Positions 1 to 7,314 of a stretch of DNA of 20,130 nucleotides are shown piece by piece (the first letter of the stretch is position 1; the number at the start of each line of letters is the position of its first letter). Under the pieces are notes generated by a model that was not told the origin of the DNA, made no database searches, and worked only from the letters and a program-made list of their open reading frames with translations. The stretch is from Aquificaceae bacterium (GTDB taxonomy: Bacteria > Aquificota > Aquificia > Aquificales > Aquificaceae). The stretch is from contig WFYH01000236.1 of the NCBI GenBank assembly GCA_015490215.1, forward strand, positions 1 through 20,130, given 5' to 3'. A program made the position numbers and the translations under genes.

Positions 1-242
1 GCTATCTCCCCTTTCATTTCCTCTCTCAGGTTGTCAATCCTTTGATGCATTTCCTCCCTTAGGTTGTCAATCCTTTGGTTGGTTTGGTCTATCCTACTGT
101 TTAAGTGCCTGTAGTCCTCTTCCTGCCTCCTTTCAAGCTTTTCCAACTTCTCGTAAATCTCCTTACTCCTTTCTTCTACCACCTCATAGATCACCTCAAG
201 GGTGACTTTCTTAACCACATCCTTGGCTCTGTTAAAGAGCAT
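1..242 (-). CDS. Coiled-coil protein of unknown function, 3' end cut by window edge
   Basis: An open frame starts at the ATG at 242 and runs off the left edge, giving 80 visible residues with no stop. It begins MLFNRAKDVV and is almost entirely charged and helical. Residues 46-80 hold tandem copies of an 11-residue unit (RIDNLREEM plus two residues), preceded by a shorter RIDQTNQ unit. This is the register expected of a hendecad/heptad coiled coil. A strong Shine-Dalgarno site lies upstream (TAAGGAGG, complement of 251-258). The next gene upstream on the same strand (303-749) has similar KR(F/I)-type coiled-coil units, so the two probably form a two-gene unit of related proteins 60 bp apart. 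No enzymatic motif is visible and I do not recognise the family. The protein could have a C-terminal membrane anchor beyond the edge, as its neighbour does, but that cannot be seen. Confidence 0.75.
   Translation of the reverse strand, partial: MLFNRAKDVVKKVTLEVIYEVVEERSKEIYEKLEKLERRQEEDYRHLNSRIDQTNQRIDNLREEMHQRIDNLREEMKGEI
15..76. repeat. 33-bp tandem repeat inside coiled-coil gene
   Basis: A 29-base stretch at 15-43 recurs at 48-76 with two mismatches, a period of 33 bp. It encodes two successive copies of the 11-residue coiled-coil unit in the partial gene. The repeat stays in frame, so copy number could change without breaking the reading frame. Confidence 0.85.
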
Positions 243-250
243 AGCCTAAG

Positions 251-258
251 CCTCCTTA
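251..258 (-). promoter_or_regulatory. Shine-Dalgarno site of the left-edge coiled-coil gene, in a small hairpin
   Basis: The minus strand reads TAAGGAGG 8 bases before the ATG at 242. The flanking CTAAG and CTTAG can pair into a 5-bp stem that leaves GAGG in the loop. The site fixes the start of the gene. The hairpin is weak and may be coincidental. Confidence 0.6.
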
Positions 259-302
259 GCTTAGCTCTCAATTGGAAATATAATACCCGCTTCCTTACAG
301 AA

Positions 303-749
303 CTACAGCAAACCTTCCCTTTTAAGCAACTCCCTCAGCTCTTCGTCTGTTTTTGCCCTTTCCCTGAGGACATTTAGTAGTCTCCTCAGCTTTTCTGGTT
401 TTGTTTCTCTCTCAAGCTCCTCAATCGTTTGCCTCTTTGCCTCCCTGATTATGGTCCTTCTGTCCCACCAAGCGAAACCTATTACACTTACCGTCAGAGT
501 GGTAAAGATCCCAGTTATTATCCACAAAAATGTGTTCGTCTGTTCAAACCTCTTGCTCATATCCTCTCTCAGCTCCGTTATCCTTTTGTCCACCTGTTCA
601 AATCTCTTGTCAGTTTGTTCCATGAACACCTTCAGCGTTGCCTCAAGTCTTATCAGTCTTTCCCTGTCCTCTTGGGTAAAGCCCACCTCTTTGGAAAGTG
701 AGAAACCTACAAAAAGTAAAAGACCTATGATTAAAACCTTTGCCCGCAT
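303..749 (-). CDS. Membrane-anchored coiled-coil protein of unknown function
   Basis: 148 residues from the ATG at 749. The frame stays open to 866, but a longer protein would overlap the divergent gene at 792 and bury the hydrophobic N-terminus, so 749 is preferred. Residues 1-19 look like a signal peptide or first membrane segment (MRAKVLIIGLLLFVGFSLS). Residues 26-71 form a charged coiled coil with repeated KRFEQ/KRITEL units. Residues 73-95 are a clear membrane segment. Residues 96-148 are a basic/acidic helical tail containing EELERETKPEKLRRLL. No catalytic motif is seen. No Shine-Dalgarno site precedes the start; instead a TATAGT box lies 7 bases before the ATG, inside a 26-bp palindrome shared with the divergent gene. 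A role as a membrane scaffold or sensor is possible but not shown by the sequence. Confidence 0.75.
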   Translation of the reverse strand: MRAKVLIIGLLLFVGFSLSKEVGFTQEDRERLIRLEATLKVFMEQTDKRFEQVDKRITELREDMSKRFEQTNTFLWIITGIFTTLTVSVIGFAWWDRRTIIREAKRQTIEELERETKPEKLRRLLNVLRERAKTDEELRELLKREGLL

Positions 750-773
750 AAGTTTAACTATAGCTAAACTTAT
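748..773. promoter_or_regulatory. 26-bp near-perfect palindrome in divergent promoter (candidate operator)
   Basis: Position-by-position pairing from the centre (760/761) outward matches 12 of 13 pairs; only 757/764 fails. The arms read ATAAGTTTAA and CTAAACTTAT around a CTATAG core. It spans nearly the whole gap between the start codons at 749 (minus) and 792 (plus). It contains the TATAGT box of the left gene and the first bases of the TATAAT box of the right gene. This is the expected layout for a dimeric repressor controlling both directions. The protein that would bind is unknown. Confidence 0.6.
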
Positions 774-776
774 AAT
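771..776 (+). promoter_or_regulatory. -10 box TATAAT of the epimerase gene
   Basis: A perfect TATAAT lies 15 bases upstream of the ATG at 792, implying a leader of only about 8 bases. I see no convincing -35 hexamer. The box overlaps the right end of the 26-bp palindrome, so a protein bound there would block RNA polymerase. Confidence 0.5.
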
Positions 777-791
777 TAGAAAATCAGAGTC

Positions 792-1715
792 ATGAAGGTA
801 TTTGTTACCGGCGGGACCGGTTTTGTCGGTAGGTATGTAGTTGATGGTCTCATCAAGTCTGGACACAACGTTGCCCTCGGTGTAAGGAACGAGGCAAAGG
901 CACGAAAGCTGTTCGGCGATAGGGTTGAAGTCTACAAGGTTAATTTCTCTTCAAAGGAATCTATAAAGAAAGCACTTGAGGATGCAAAGCCACAAGCGAT
1001 CGTTCACTTGATAGGGATACTTTTTGAAGAAAGAAGAAAAGGTATAACTTTTGAAAAGGTCCACTACCTCTTTTCCAAAAACTTGGTGGAAGTTTCTTCT
1101 TCACTTGTGGAGAAATTCGTTTTCATGAGCGCCCTCGGGACCCACGACCTTGCACCTTCCCGCTACCACCAAACCAAAAGGTGGGCGGAGAAAGAAATTA
1201 TAAGGTCGGGGATCAGATTCACCATACTCAGACCATCTATTATCCTTGGACCCGAGCAAAGGCTCTTCTACGATCTTTGGAACGTGATAAAGATATTCCC
1301 TGTGGTTGCACTACCGGGAGGTGGCTACTACAAATTCAGTCCGGTAGATGTCAGGGATGTGGCTCAGGCGTTTGTCAAAGCGCTTGAGGATAAATCCACC
1401 GATGGAAAGATCTATGAACTCTGTGGGACAAGGGAAGTTACCTTTAAGAGGCTTCTGCAGGATATCTTCAGCTTCTGGAATAAAAGGGTTTTGATGGTTC
1501 CGCTTCCCAAAGGGTTTATGTATCTCATGGGGAAGGTTGTAGAAACCTTTATTGAACCTCCTCCCTTTTCTTCAGATCAGATGCTGATGATGTGGAGGGA
1601 TAACGTCTGCGGTTGGTCGGAGGGTGTAAGCACGCTGAAGGATATGCTCGGAAGAGACCCCATAAGTTATGAAGACTCCCTGAGGTGGTCCCTCGAAAAC
1701 GCCCGAGTAGGCTGA
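792..1715 (+). CDS. NAD(P)-binding epimerase/dehydrogenase, complex I NDUFA9-like family
   Basis: 307 residues of the extended short-chain dehydrogenase fold. The N-terminus has the Rossmann motif GGTGFVG (residues 7-13). A YHQTK sequence at 125-129 matches the YxxxK catalytic pair, and the family segment LRPSIILGP follows. The length and the PxDVRDVA segment (residues 185-192) match the bacterial NDUFA9-like branch, often labelled NAD-dependent epimerase or complex I assembly relative. The true substrate of this branch is not established. The gene leads a plus-strand block and is followed after 4 bases by the SpoVG-like gene. It has no Shine-Dalgarno site and starts close behind a TATAAT box, so its transcript may be nearly leaderless. 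The enzyme class is confident; the link to complex I is inferred. Confidence 0.85.
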   Translation: MKVFVTGGTGFVGRYVVDGLIKSGHNVALGVRNEAKARKLFGDRVEVYKVNFSSKESIKKALEDAKPQAIVHLIGILFEERRKGITFEKVHYLFSKNLVEVSSSLVEKFVFMSALGTHDLAPSRYHQTKRWAEKEIIRSGIRFTILRPSIILGPEQRLFYDLWNVIKIFPVVALPGGGYYKFSPVDVRDVAQAFVKALEDKSTDGKIYELCGTREVTFKRLLQDIFSFWNKRVLMVPLPKGFMYLMGKVVETFIEPPPFSSDQMLMMWRDNVCGWSEGVSTLKDMLGRDPISYEDSLRWSLENARVG

Positions 1716-1719
1716 TCCT

Positions 1720-1998
1720 ATGGCTGGTCTGAAGGTGGAAGTGATTAAGTTTTTTCCCTTTGAACTGCCGGGCAGAAAGTCAGGTGTTGTAGGCTATGCG
1801 GATGTGAAGATAGGAGATGTTCTTGTCATAAAAGCCATCAGGCTCATGCGTAATCGCCACGGGGGGTACTACGTTCAGATGCCCCGCATACAAACCGAGG
1901 GAGGAAGCTACGAGGTGGTTGAAGTGCTTTCTAAGGATCTGCTTGAAGAGATAAGACGTAAGATCAGGGAAGCCTACAAGGAAATGTTTAAAATATAA
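1720..1998 (+). CDS. spoVG: SpoVG family protein
   Basis: 92 residues, close to the family's usual length. The SpoVG core is recognisable: the VGYADVKIGDVLVIKAIRLM strand region, the MPR segment at about 46-48, and a C-terminal helix (LLEEIRRKIREAYKEMF). In Firmicutes SpoVG affects septation and sporulation and binds nucleic acid. This organism is very unlikely to sporulate, so a general RNA/DNA-binding regulatory role is the safer reading. It lies 4 bases after the epimerase gene and 9 bases before resB, evidently in the same transcript. The terminal helix is rich in Lys and Arg, as in related proteins. Confidence 0.85.
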   Translation: MAGLKVEVIKFFPFELPGRKSGVVGYADVKIGDVLVIKAIRLMRNRHGGYYVQMPRIQTEGGSYEVVEVLSKDLLEEIRRKIREAYKEMFKI

Positions 1999-2007
1999 AC
2001 CTCAATT

Positions 2008-3642
2008 ATGATTTCGGTTTTCAGATCTTTTGGGTTTTTTGTGGCTTCCTTTATCCTTTTCACGGCGGTTGTTATCTACGGTCTCTTCCACCTTGAGGGT
2101 GAGCCGGGAGCTGTATACTGGACAGTTTTCGGAATCTCTTTGATAGTTTTTTGCCTCGGGCTGGGAGGCTTTATTTACGAAAGCATAAGGTCGCTGATAA
2201 AGGACTACAAAAGACACGGGAACTTTTGGGATTTCCTATACGACTTCTTTGCCTCTCTTAAGCTCGCCATCTTCATAATGATCCTGCTCGGCATCTTTTC
2301 CATGCTCGGCTCCACATACATACAGCAGAACTTAACCTTTGAGGAATACTTAGACAAGTTCGGAGTTACCAAGGCGGTTTGGTTTTGGAAGTTGTGGCTT
2401 AACGACGTTTTCCACTCTTGGTATTACATAGGGCTTGTGGTTCTCCTCGCCATAAACTTGACTGTTTGCTCAATAAAGAGGCTCCCACGCATCTGGAGGC
2501 AGACCTTCGGCTCGGAAAGGATCCTAAAACTTGATGAGAAGGCGGAAAGGCGCCTAAAACCCGTGACCATGAAGATAAAGGACCCAGACGCTCTCGTTAA
2601 GTTCCTTCTCAAAAAGGGCTTTAAGGTTTTTAAGGAGGAAGAAAACGGGAAAATTTACCTCTTTGCGGAAAAGGGCAGGTATTCAAGGTTGGGTGTTTAC
2701 GTTGTCCACATAGCTCTGCTGGTGATAATGGGTGGCGCCCTTATAGATGCCATATTTGGAGTTAGGGGTTTTCTGCCCGTCCCGGAAGGGGAAACGAGCG
2801 ACATAATGTTGGTGGGTCCAGAGGACAGAAGGGTCAAGCTTCCCTTTGCGGTCCATTTGAAGGACTTTAGGATCATCACCTACGGGGAAGAAGCTCAGGA
2901 AAAGGGGATAAAGGTGGCTCCTGAGTTCAGGGAGGCAGTGGCAAGCTACAGGAGTGAGATAGAGATAATAAACAGTGGCAAAAAGGTAGCTGAAGGTGTG
3001 GTTGAGGTAAACAAACCCTTTGACTTTAAAAACTACCGTATCTTTCAGGCTTCCTATGGTTTAACGGGAGGGGTTTCAAGGATGGGTCTTATAGTAGTGG
3101 ATAAGAAGAAGGCGCAGAACGACGAAACCATACACGAGGCAGTTTTAGGAAGGATAGAGGTAAAGAGCGGAGAGGTTACCGAATTCAAGGACATGCTAAT
3201 ATCCGTAGAGAGGGTGGTCCTCAACGTCCTCAATCCCGATGCAGGTTTTGAAGGTGACCTTGCCCCTGCTGTGGTTCTGAAGGTTCTTTTAAACAGGAAG
3301 GACTACAACGTTCCCGTAGTTTACGATCCACAACTTACGGTTATCGCCTACTCTCAAGTTAAAGAGTTGGAAGACTTTCCCTATGTCTTTTTCATGGACG
3401 GCTTTGAACCTCAGTTTTATTCGGGCTTTCAGGTTTCTTACCATCCGGGGACAAATATCATATGGATTGGGTCTGCGGTGCTCGTGATCGGTATGATGAT
3501 AGCTTTCTACTCGGTTCACAGGAAGGTATGGGTCAGGATTGAGGGAGACACCGCCAAAGTGGCTATATACTCCCATAAGTTCAAAGAAGAGTTTAAGCGT
3601 AACTTTCTCAGGGAGCTGGAGAGCCTCCACGAACACCGCTGA
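2008..3642 (+). CDS. resB: ResB/Ccs1-family cytochrome c biogenesis protein
   Basis: 544 residues with the ResB layout: membrane segments near 8-29, 36-58, 82-106 and 139-158, then one near 229-251. A large extracytoplasmic domain follows, and a last membrane segment lies near 485-506. The segment ASLKLAIFIMILLGIFSMLG is the family hallmark. His234 in the fifth segment (YVVHIALLV) and His504 after the last one (YSVHRKVW) match the conserved heme-binding histidines of System II assembly proteins. With a CcsA/ResC partner, not found in this window, it would carry heme across the membrane and attach it to CXXCH motifs. Such proteins encoded here are SoxA, SoxX and the downstream diguanylate cyclase, whose start lies 15 bases after this stop. 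No Shine-Dalgarno site is obvious. Confidence 0.9.
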   Translation: MISVFRSFGFFVASFILFTAVVIYGLFHLEGEPGAVYWTVFGISLIVFCLGLGGFIYESIRSLIKDYKRHGNFWDFLYDFFASLKLAIFIMILLGIFSMLGSTYIQQNLTFEEYLDKFGVTKAVWFWKLWLNDVFHSWYYIGLVVLLAINLTVCSIKRLPRIWRQTFGSERILKLDEKAERRLKPVTMKIKDPDALVKFLLKKGFKVFKEEENGKIYLFAEKGRYSRLGVYVVHIALLVIMGGALIDAIFGVRGFLPVPEGETSDIMLVGPEDRRVKLPFAVHLKDFRIITYGEEAQEKGIKVAPEFREAVASYRSEIEIINSGKKVAEGVVEVNKPFDFKNYRIFQASYGLTGGVSRMGLIVVDKKKAQNDETIHEAVLGRIEVKSGEVTEFKDMLISVERVVLNVLNPDAGFEGDLAPAVVLKVLLNRKDYNVPVVYDPQLTVIAYSQVKELEDFPYVFFMDGFEPQFYSGFQVSYHPGTNIIWIGSAVLVIGMMIAFYSVHRKVWVRIEGDTAKVAIYSHKFKEEFKRNFLRELESLHEHR

Positions 3643-3657
3643 ATTATACTTAGAAGC

Positions 3658-5520
3658 ATGGCGGGGGGAATGAGAGGCAGGCTGATACTTAAGGCGGGGG
3701 TGATCCTGATAGCCCTTTTTATTCTGACAGTAGTTCTTGTAGGTCTCTTTTTCAGAAACAGTGTCCTTGAAAGCTCCAAAAGGAACGCAATGACCATAGC
3801 AAAGTTGGTCAGGGATACTCTAACCTCCTACATGGTCCTCGGGGTCATAGATAAGAGGGATCTCTTCCTCCAGCAGATAAGAGAGACGAGCAACTTGGAA
3901 TACATAAGGGTGGTAAGGGGAGAAGCGGTAAAAAGGCAATACGGAGAAGGCAAAAGCTACGAACAGCCGATAGACCACCTTGAGAGGGAGGTTCTCAGAA
4001 CCGGTAAGATAAAGGACCTGCTGATAGAGAATCAAAACAGGGTTGTCTACAAGCTGGTAGTTCCCTACAAGGCGGAGTCGTCGGGAAGGATAAACTGCTT
4101 GCAATGTCACAAAGTGAAGGAAGGTGAGGTCCTCGGGGCGGTAAGCTTGGCTGTAGACCTTACCCGTGAAAGACAGCAGGCTTTCCTGCTTCTTACCATA
4201 TACACCCTCTCCGCAGGGGGGATTTTCACCTTGCTTTTTATAGTGGTTATCAGGCACTTTGAACCTTACCGTCAGCTCTTTAACCGTATAAAGGAGATCC
4301 TTGAAAACTTCAGGGAAGGGGATTTCAGGCACAGGGTTGAGGCGGATCTAAAGGACGAGGCGGGAGAACTGGCGCACGTAGTAAACAGGGTGGGTGAGGA
4401 ACTGGATACAATCCTTTCCAACATAAGGGAAAAGGTCTCCCTCCTTATAGGTTACAAGGTCCTTGAAACGGAAAACGCCCTCAAGGATACGGAAAAAATG
4501 GTGGAGGAGCTGGTAAAGATATCCAACTTCAAAAGGACCATAGAACAGGATCTTTCCAAACAGGATATATACGACCGCATCGTGACCATCCTTGCCGACT
4601 ACATGAGCCTTGATAAGTTTTCTCTATACGAAGTGGACGAAAACAGAAACAGGATGAGGGTGGTTGACGTCCACGGGGAAAAGATGTGGTGCTCTGATCT
4701 TATCCTTGAAAATGCGGACGAGTGCCGGGCAAAGAGGACAGGCAACGATGTAGACTCTGCAGAGTTCCCCTGTATATGCCCTCGCTTTGCCTTTAACGAT
4801 CTATGCTCTACCCAGGGAATCCAGTACTACTGCATACCCGTGAACATAGGCGGAAAGGTGGGCAACGTAGTTCAGATTGTCTACGAAAAGGATATGGACA
4901 TGTTCATAAGGATGATCATCCCCTACATAAAGGGCTACCTCGTAGAGGCGGCGCCGGTTATAGAATCCAAGAGCCTGATGGAGATCCTCAAGGAGCAGTC
5001 TTACATAGACCAGCTTACTGGACTTTATAACAGAAGGTTCTTGGACGAGATCATAGACAAGGTTGCAGCGCAGATAAAGAGGAGAGGGTCAACCCTCGGG
5101 ATACTGATGATAGATATAGACTACTTCAAGCAGGTTAACGACAAATACGGGCACGATGTGGGTGACAGAGTTCTGAGAGAGATAGCCAACGTTATCAGGA
5201 GCAAGGTCAGAGAGGCGGACTACGTTATCAGGTTCGGCGGAGAGGAGATAATGGTTCTGCTTATGGATGTAAAGAAGGGGGCTTCCGTAAAGGTAGCGGA
5301 GAAGATAAGGGAAGCGGTTGCTAACAAGACCATAGAAGTCTCCGGTGGAGTTATAAAGAAGACCGTAAGCATAGGGGTTTCTGAGTTCCCCGACGACTGT
5401 GACGGGAGAGTGTGGCAGTGCATAAAGTTTGCAGACGTTGCCCTCTACAAGGCTAAGGAGATGGGAAGGAACAGGGTAGTCAGGTTCACCCCCGATATGT
5501 GGTCGGGCGAGGAGTATTGA
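3658..5520 (+). CDS. Membrane diguanylate cyclase with c-type heme sensor, HAMP and Cys-rich GAF domains
   Basis: 620 residues. Membrane segments lie near 9-31 and 177-199 and enclose a predicted periplasmic sensor of about 145 residues. That sensor contains CLQCH at 147-151, a covalent heme c site. A HAMP-like linker (about 200-255) and coiled coil follow, then a GAF-like domain (about 285-440) with six cysteines at 345, 356, 372, 374, 383 and 392. The C-terminal GGDEF domain spans about 455-612. It keeps MIDIDYFKQVND and the active-site loop as GGEEI (527-531) with Ile in place of Phe. The inhibitory RxxD site is intact (Arg518-Asp521). It should make cyclic di-GMP from GTP in response to a redox or gas signal at the heme. 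Start choice is uncertain (ATG at 3658 or 3670); a TATACT sequence at 3645 may be a -10 box. pyrK starts on the last base of its stop codon. Confidence 0.9.
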   Translation: MAGGMRGRLILKAGVILIALFILTVVLVGLFFRNSVLESSKRNAMTIAKLVRDTLTSYMVLGVIDKRDLFLQQIRETSNLEYIRVVRGEAVKRQYGEGKSYEQPIDHLEREVLRTGKIKDLLIENQNRVVYKLVVPYKAESSGRINCLQCHKVKEGEVLGAVSLAVDLTRERQQAFLLLTIYTLSAGGIFTLLFIVVIRHFEPYRQLFNRIKEILENFREGDFRHRVEADLKDEAGELAHVVNRVGEELDTILSNIREKVSLLIGYKVLETENALKDTEKMVEELVKISNFKRTIEQDLSKQDIYDRIVTILADYMSLDKFSLYEVDENRNRMRVVDVHGEKMWCSDLILENADECRAKRTGNDVDSAEFPCICPRFAFNDLCSTQGIQYYCIPVNIGGKVGNVVQIVYEKDMDMFIRMIIPYIKGYLVEAAPVIESKSLMEILKEQSYIDQLTGLYNRRFLDEIIDKVAAQIKRRGSTLGILMIDIDYFKQVNDKYGHDVGDRVLREIANVIRSKVREADYVIRFGGEEIMVLLMDVKKGASVKVAEKIREAVANKTIEVSGGVIKKTVSIGVSEFPDDCDGRVWQCIKFADVALYKAKEMGRNRVVRFTPDMWSGEEY

Positions 5521-6272
5521 TGGACTTTGAAGTAGAAATAAAGGAAAACCGCTATCTTTCGGGCAGAACTTGGCTCCTTAAGTTTATCTCCCCCCAGCTG
5601 GCGAAAAACTCAAAGGGCGGAAACTTTCTGATGATAAAGACCTCGGAAAGCTACGATCCGATGGGGAGGAGAGCGTTCGCCGTTGCGGACGTGAGGGGCG
5701 ATGAGGTGTGGATATACTACGACGTGGTGGGAAGGGGAACAAAACTTTTGTCTCAAAAGAAAATCGGAGAAACCCTGCGGGTGTTCGGTCCCCTTGGGAA
5801 GGGCCTTTTCAGCTACGAGGGGAAAAAGCATCTTCTTATCGGAGGGGGGGTAGGTCTTGCGGGACTTACACTCTTCGGAAAAGAGCTGAGGGATATGGAC
5901 AAAGAGGTGGTTTTTGTATACGGGGCAAGGAGCAGGGAGTTCTTGAGTATGAAGGGATGGCTTGAGGAGGAAGGTTTTGACTTCATACTTTTTACAGACG
6001 ACGGAAGCGAAGGAAGAAAAGGCTTGGTAACCGAGGTGCTCAAGGACTTCGGAAAGGAATGGAAGATTTCCGCCTGTGGTCCCAAGGCTATGCTGAGGGC
6101 ACTAAAAAAAGAAACCGAAAAAACGGGACATAAGCTCTACCTTTCCCTTGAGGAGAGGATGGCTTGCGGTTGGGGTGTATGCTTGGGGTGCGTAGTCAGA
6201 ACACCTTCAGGAAGCTACAAGAGGGTTTGCTACGAGGGTCCGGTCTTTGAAGCCAACGGGGTCCTTCTCTGA
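5520..6272 (+). CDS. pyrK: Dihydroorotate dehydrogenase electron transfer subunit (PyrK)
   Basis: 250 residues, the usual PyrK length. It has an N-terminal FAD-binding barrel (about 1-100; the flavin motif reads GRRAFAV). A nucleotide-binding domain with GGGVGLAG at 108-115 follows. The C-terminal [2Fe-2S] site has Cys216, Cys221, Cys224 and Cys237 and is followed by the signature EGPVF. PyrK passes electrons from the PyrD catalytic subunit to NAD in pyrimidine synthesis; no pyrD is in this window. The frame is open from 5499, but the ATG at 5520 is preferred: it shares its A with the TGA of the cyclase gene and has GAGGAG a few bases upstream. The ribE start overlaps its stop in the same way, suggesting translational coupling of three genes. 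A related ferredoxin-reductase-like role cannot be fully excluded. Confidence 0.9.
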   Translation: MDFEVEIKENRYLSGRTWLLKFISPQLAKNSKGGNFLMIKTSESYDPMGRRAFAVADVRGDEVWIYYDVVGRGTKLLSQKKIGETLRVFGPLGKGLFSYEGKKHLLIGGGVGLAGLTLFGKELRDMDKEVVFVYGARSREFLSMKGWLEEEGFDFILFTDDGSEGRKGLVTEVLKDFGKEWKISACGPKAMLRALKKETEKTGHKLYLSLEERMACGWGVCLGCVVRTPSGSYKRVCYEGPVFEANGVLL

Positions 6273-6889
6273 TGTTTACAGGGCTTGTGGAAGACGTCGG
6301 AAAGGTTCTCAAAGCGGGCGGAGGAGTTTTAGAGGTAGAGACTTCACTTACGGATATAGAAATCGGTGACAGCGTAGCGGTAAACGGCGCTTGCCTGACC
6401 GCAGTTGAGGTAAAGGGAAAAAAGGTATCCTTTGAAGTCTCGGAGGAGACCCTTTTAAGAACGAACCTTTCGGATCTCAGATCGGGAGACAGGGTGAACT
6501 TAGAAAGGGCTTTGAAGGTAGGTTCCCGCCTCGGCGGTCACATAGTTCAGGGGCACGTGGACTTTGCCGCAAAAATAAGGGAGTTCAGACCTGCGGGGGG
6601 ACACAGACTCCTAGTCTTAGAGATACCTGAAAACCAAACCCTCTACTTCGTGGAAAAGGGTTCCGTGGCGGTGGACGGAATAAGCCTGACGGTAAACCGT
6701 GTTGAAGGCTGTCTGATCTTTATAAACATCATCCCTCACACCTTTGAAAATACAAACCTGAAGTTCCGAGGGGTGGGCGACAGGGTAAACATAGAAACGG
6801 ACATAATAGGCAAATACGTCATCAGGTATTTAGAAAGCCTCAGAAGAAAGGGAGATCTTGAGGAAAAGCTGAGAGAACTCCTCAGTTGA
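6272..6889 (+). CDS. ribE: Riboflavin synthase, alpha subunit
   Basis: 205 residues starting with the hallmark [10 protein letters not shown]. Two homologous lumazine-binding barrels are visible: the first (about 1-90) with [11 protein letters not shown], the second (about 91-190) starting at [10 protein letters not shown] and containing [11 protein letters not shown]. The enzyme dismutates two 6,7-dimethyl-8-ribityllumazine molecules into riboflavin plus a pyrimidine. The ATG overlaps the pyrK TGA by one base. The placement behind a flavoprotein subunit is suggestive, though Aquificales gene neighbourhoods are often arbitrary. Its last 8 bases overlap the 3' end of pgpA on the other strand. 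Confidence 0.95.
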   Translation: MFTGLVEDVGKVLKAGGGVLEVETSLTDIEIGDSVAVNGACLTAVEVKGKKVSFEVSEETLLRTNLSDLRSGDRVNLERALKVGSRLGGHIVQGHVDFAAKIREFRPAGGHRLLVLEIPENQTLYFVEKGSVAVDGISLTVNRVEGCLIFINIIPHTFENTNLKFRGVGDRVNIETDIIGKYVIRYLESLRRKGDLEEKLRELLS

Positions 6890-7313
6890 AAAGCAGATAC
6901 ATCACCGCAGAGGTTATCAAGCCAGCAACTATATCGTCCAACATAACTCCGTAGGCGCCCGGCAGTTTCTCAAAGAGGTTTATAGGGAAGGGTTTGAATA
7001 TGTCAAAGATGCGAAAGAGCACAAAGGCAATTACGTAGGTCTTCAGGGAAGGCTCTACAAAGATAAAACAAGCCATGTAGCCGGCTATCTCGTCTATAAC
7101 CACCTCTTCAGGGTCTTCTTCTCCGGTAAGGTTTATAACCTTTGTGCTTGTCACAAGCCCCACGAGGGTGGTCAACACCACACCTCCGAGTAGGGTCCAA
7201 AAATTAAAGGAGAATAGATAAACCAAGGGGACCGCTATCAGCGTGCCGAGGGTCCCCGGTGCAATGCCAAGCCTTCCCACAAAAAAGCCCGTTGCCAAAA
7301 ACTCGCCGAGCAT
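6882..7313 (-). CDS. pgpA: Phosphatidylglycerophosphatase A
   Basis: 143 residues, typical for PgpA. The family motifs are present: [10 protein letters not shown] near the N-terminus, [12 protein letters not shown] in the middle with the acidic residues thought to bind Mg, [12 protein letters not shown], and [10 protein letters not shown] near the end. Three or four hydrophobic segments mark it as an inner-membrane enzyme. It removes phosphate from phosphatidylglycerophosphate to make phosphatidylglycerol. The ATG at 7313 lies one base after the rtcB stop, so it appears to be the last gene of the sox-rtcB transcript. Its 3' end overlaps ribE, convergent, by 8 bases, leaving no room for a dedicated terminator. 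Confidence 0.93.
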   Translation of the reverse strand: MLGEFLATGFFVGRLGIAPGTLGTLIAVPLVYLFSFNFWTLLGGVVLTTLVGLVTSTKVINLTGEEDPEEVVIDEIAGYMACFIFVEPSLKTYVIAFVLFRIFDIFKPFPINLFEKLPGAYGVMLDDIVAGLITSAVMYLLFN

Positions 7314-7314
7314 T

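Noticed and set aside
750..866. Longer start (ATG at 866) for the minus-strand coiled-coil gene
   Set aside because: It would overlap the divergent epimerase gene by 75 bases, run through the palindrome and promoter, and place the signal-like segment in the interior.
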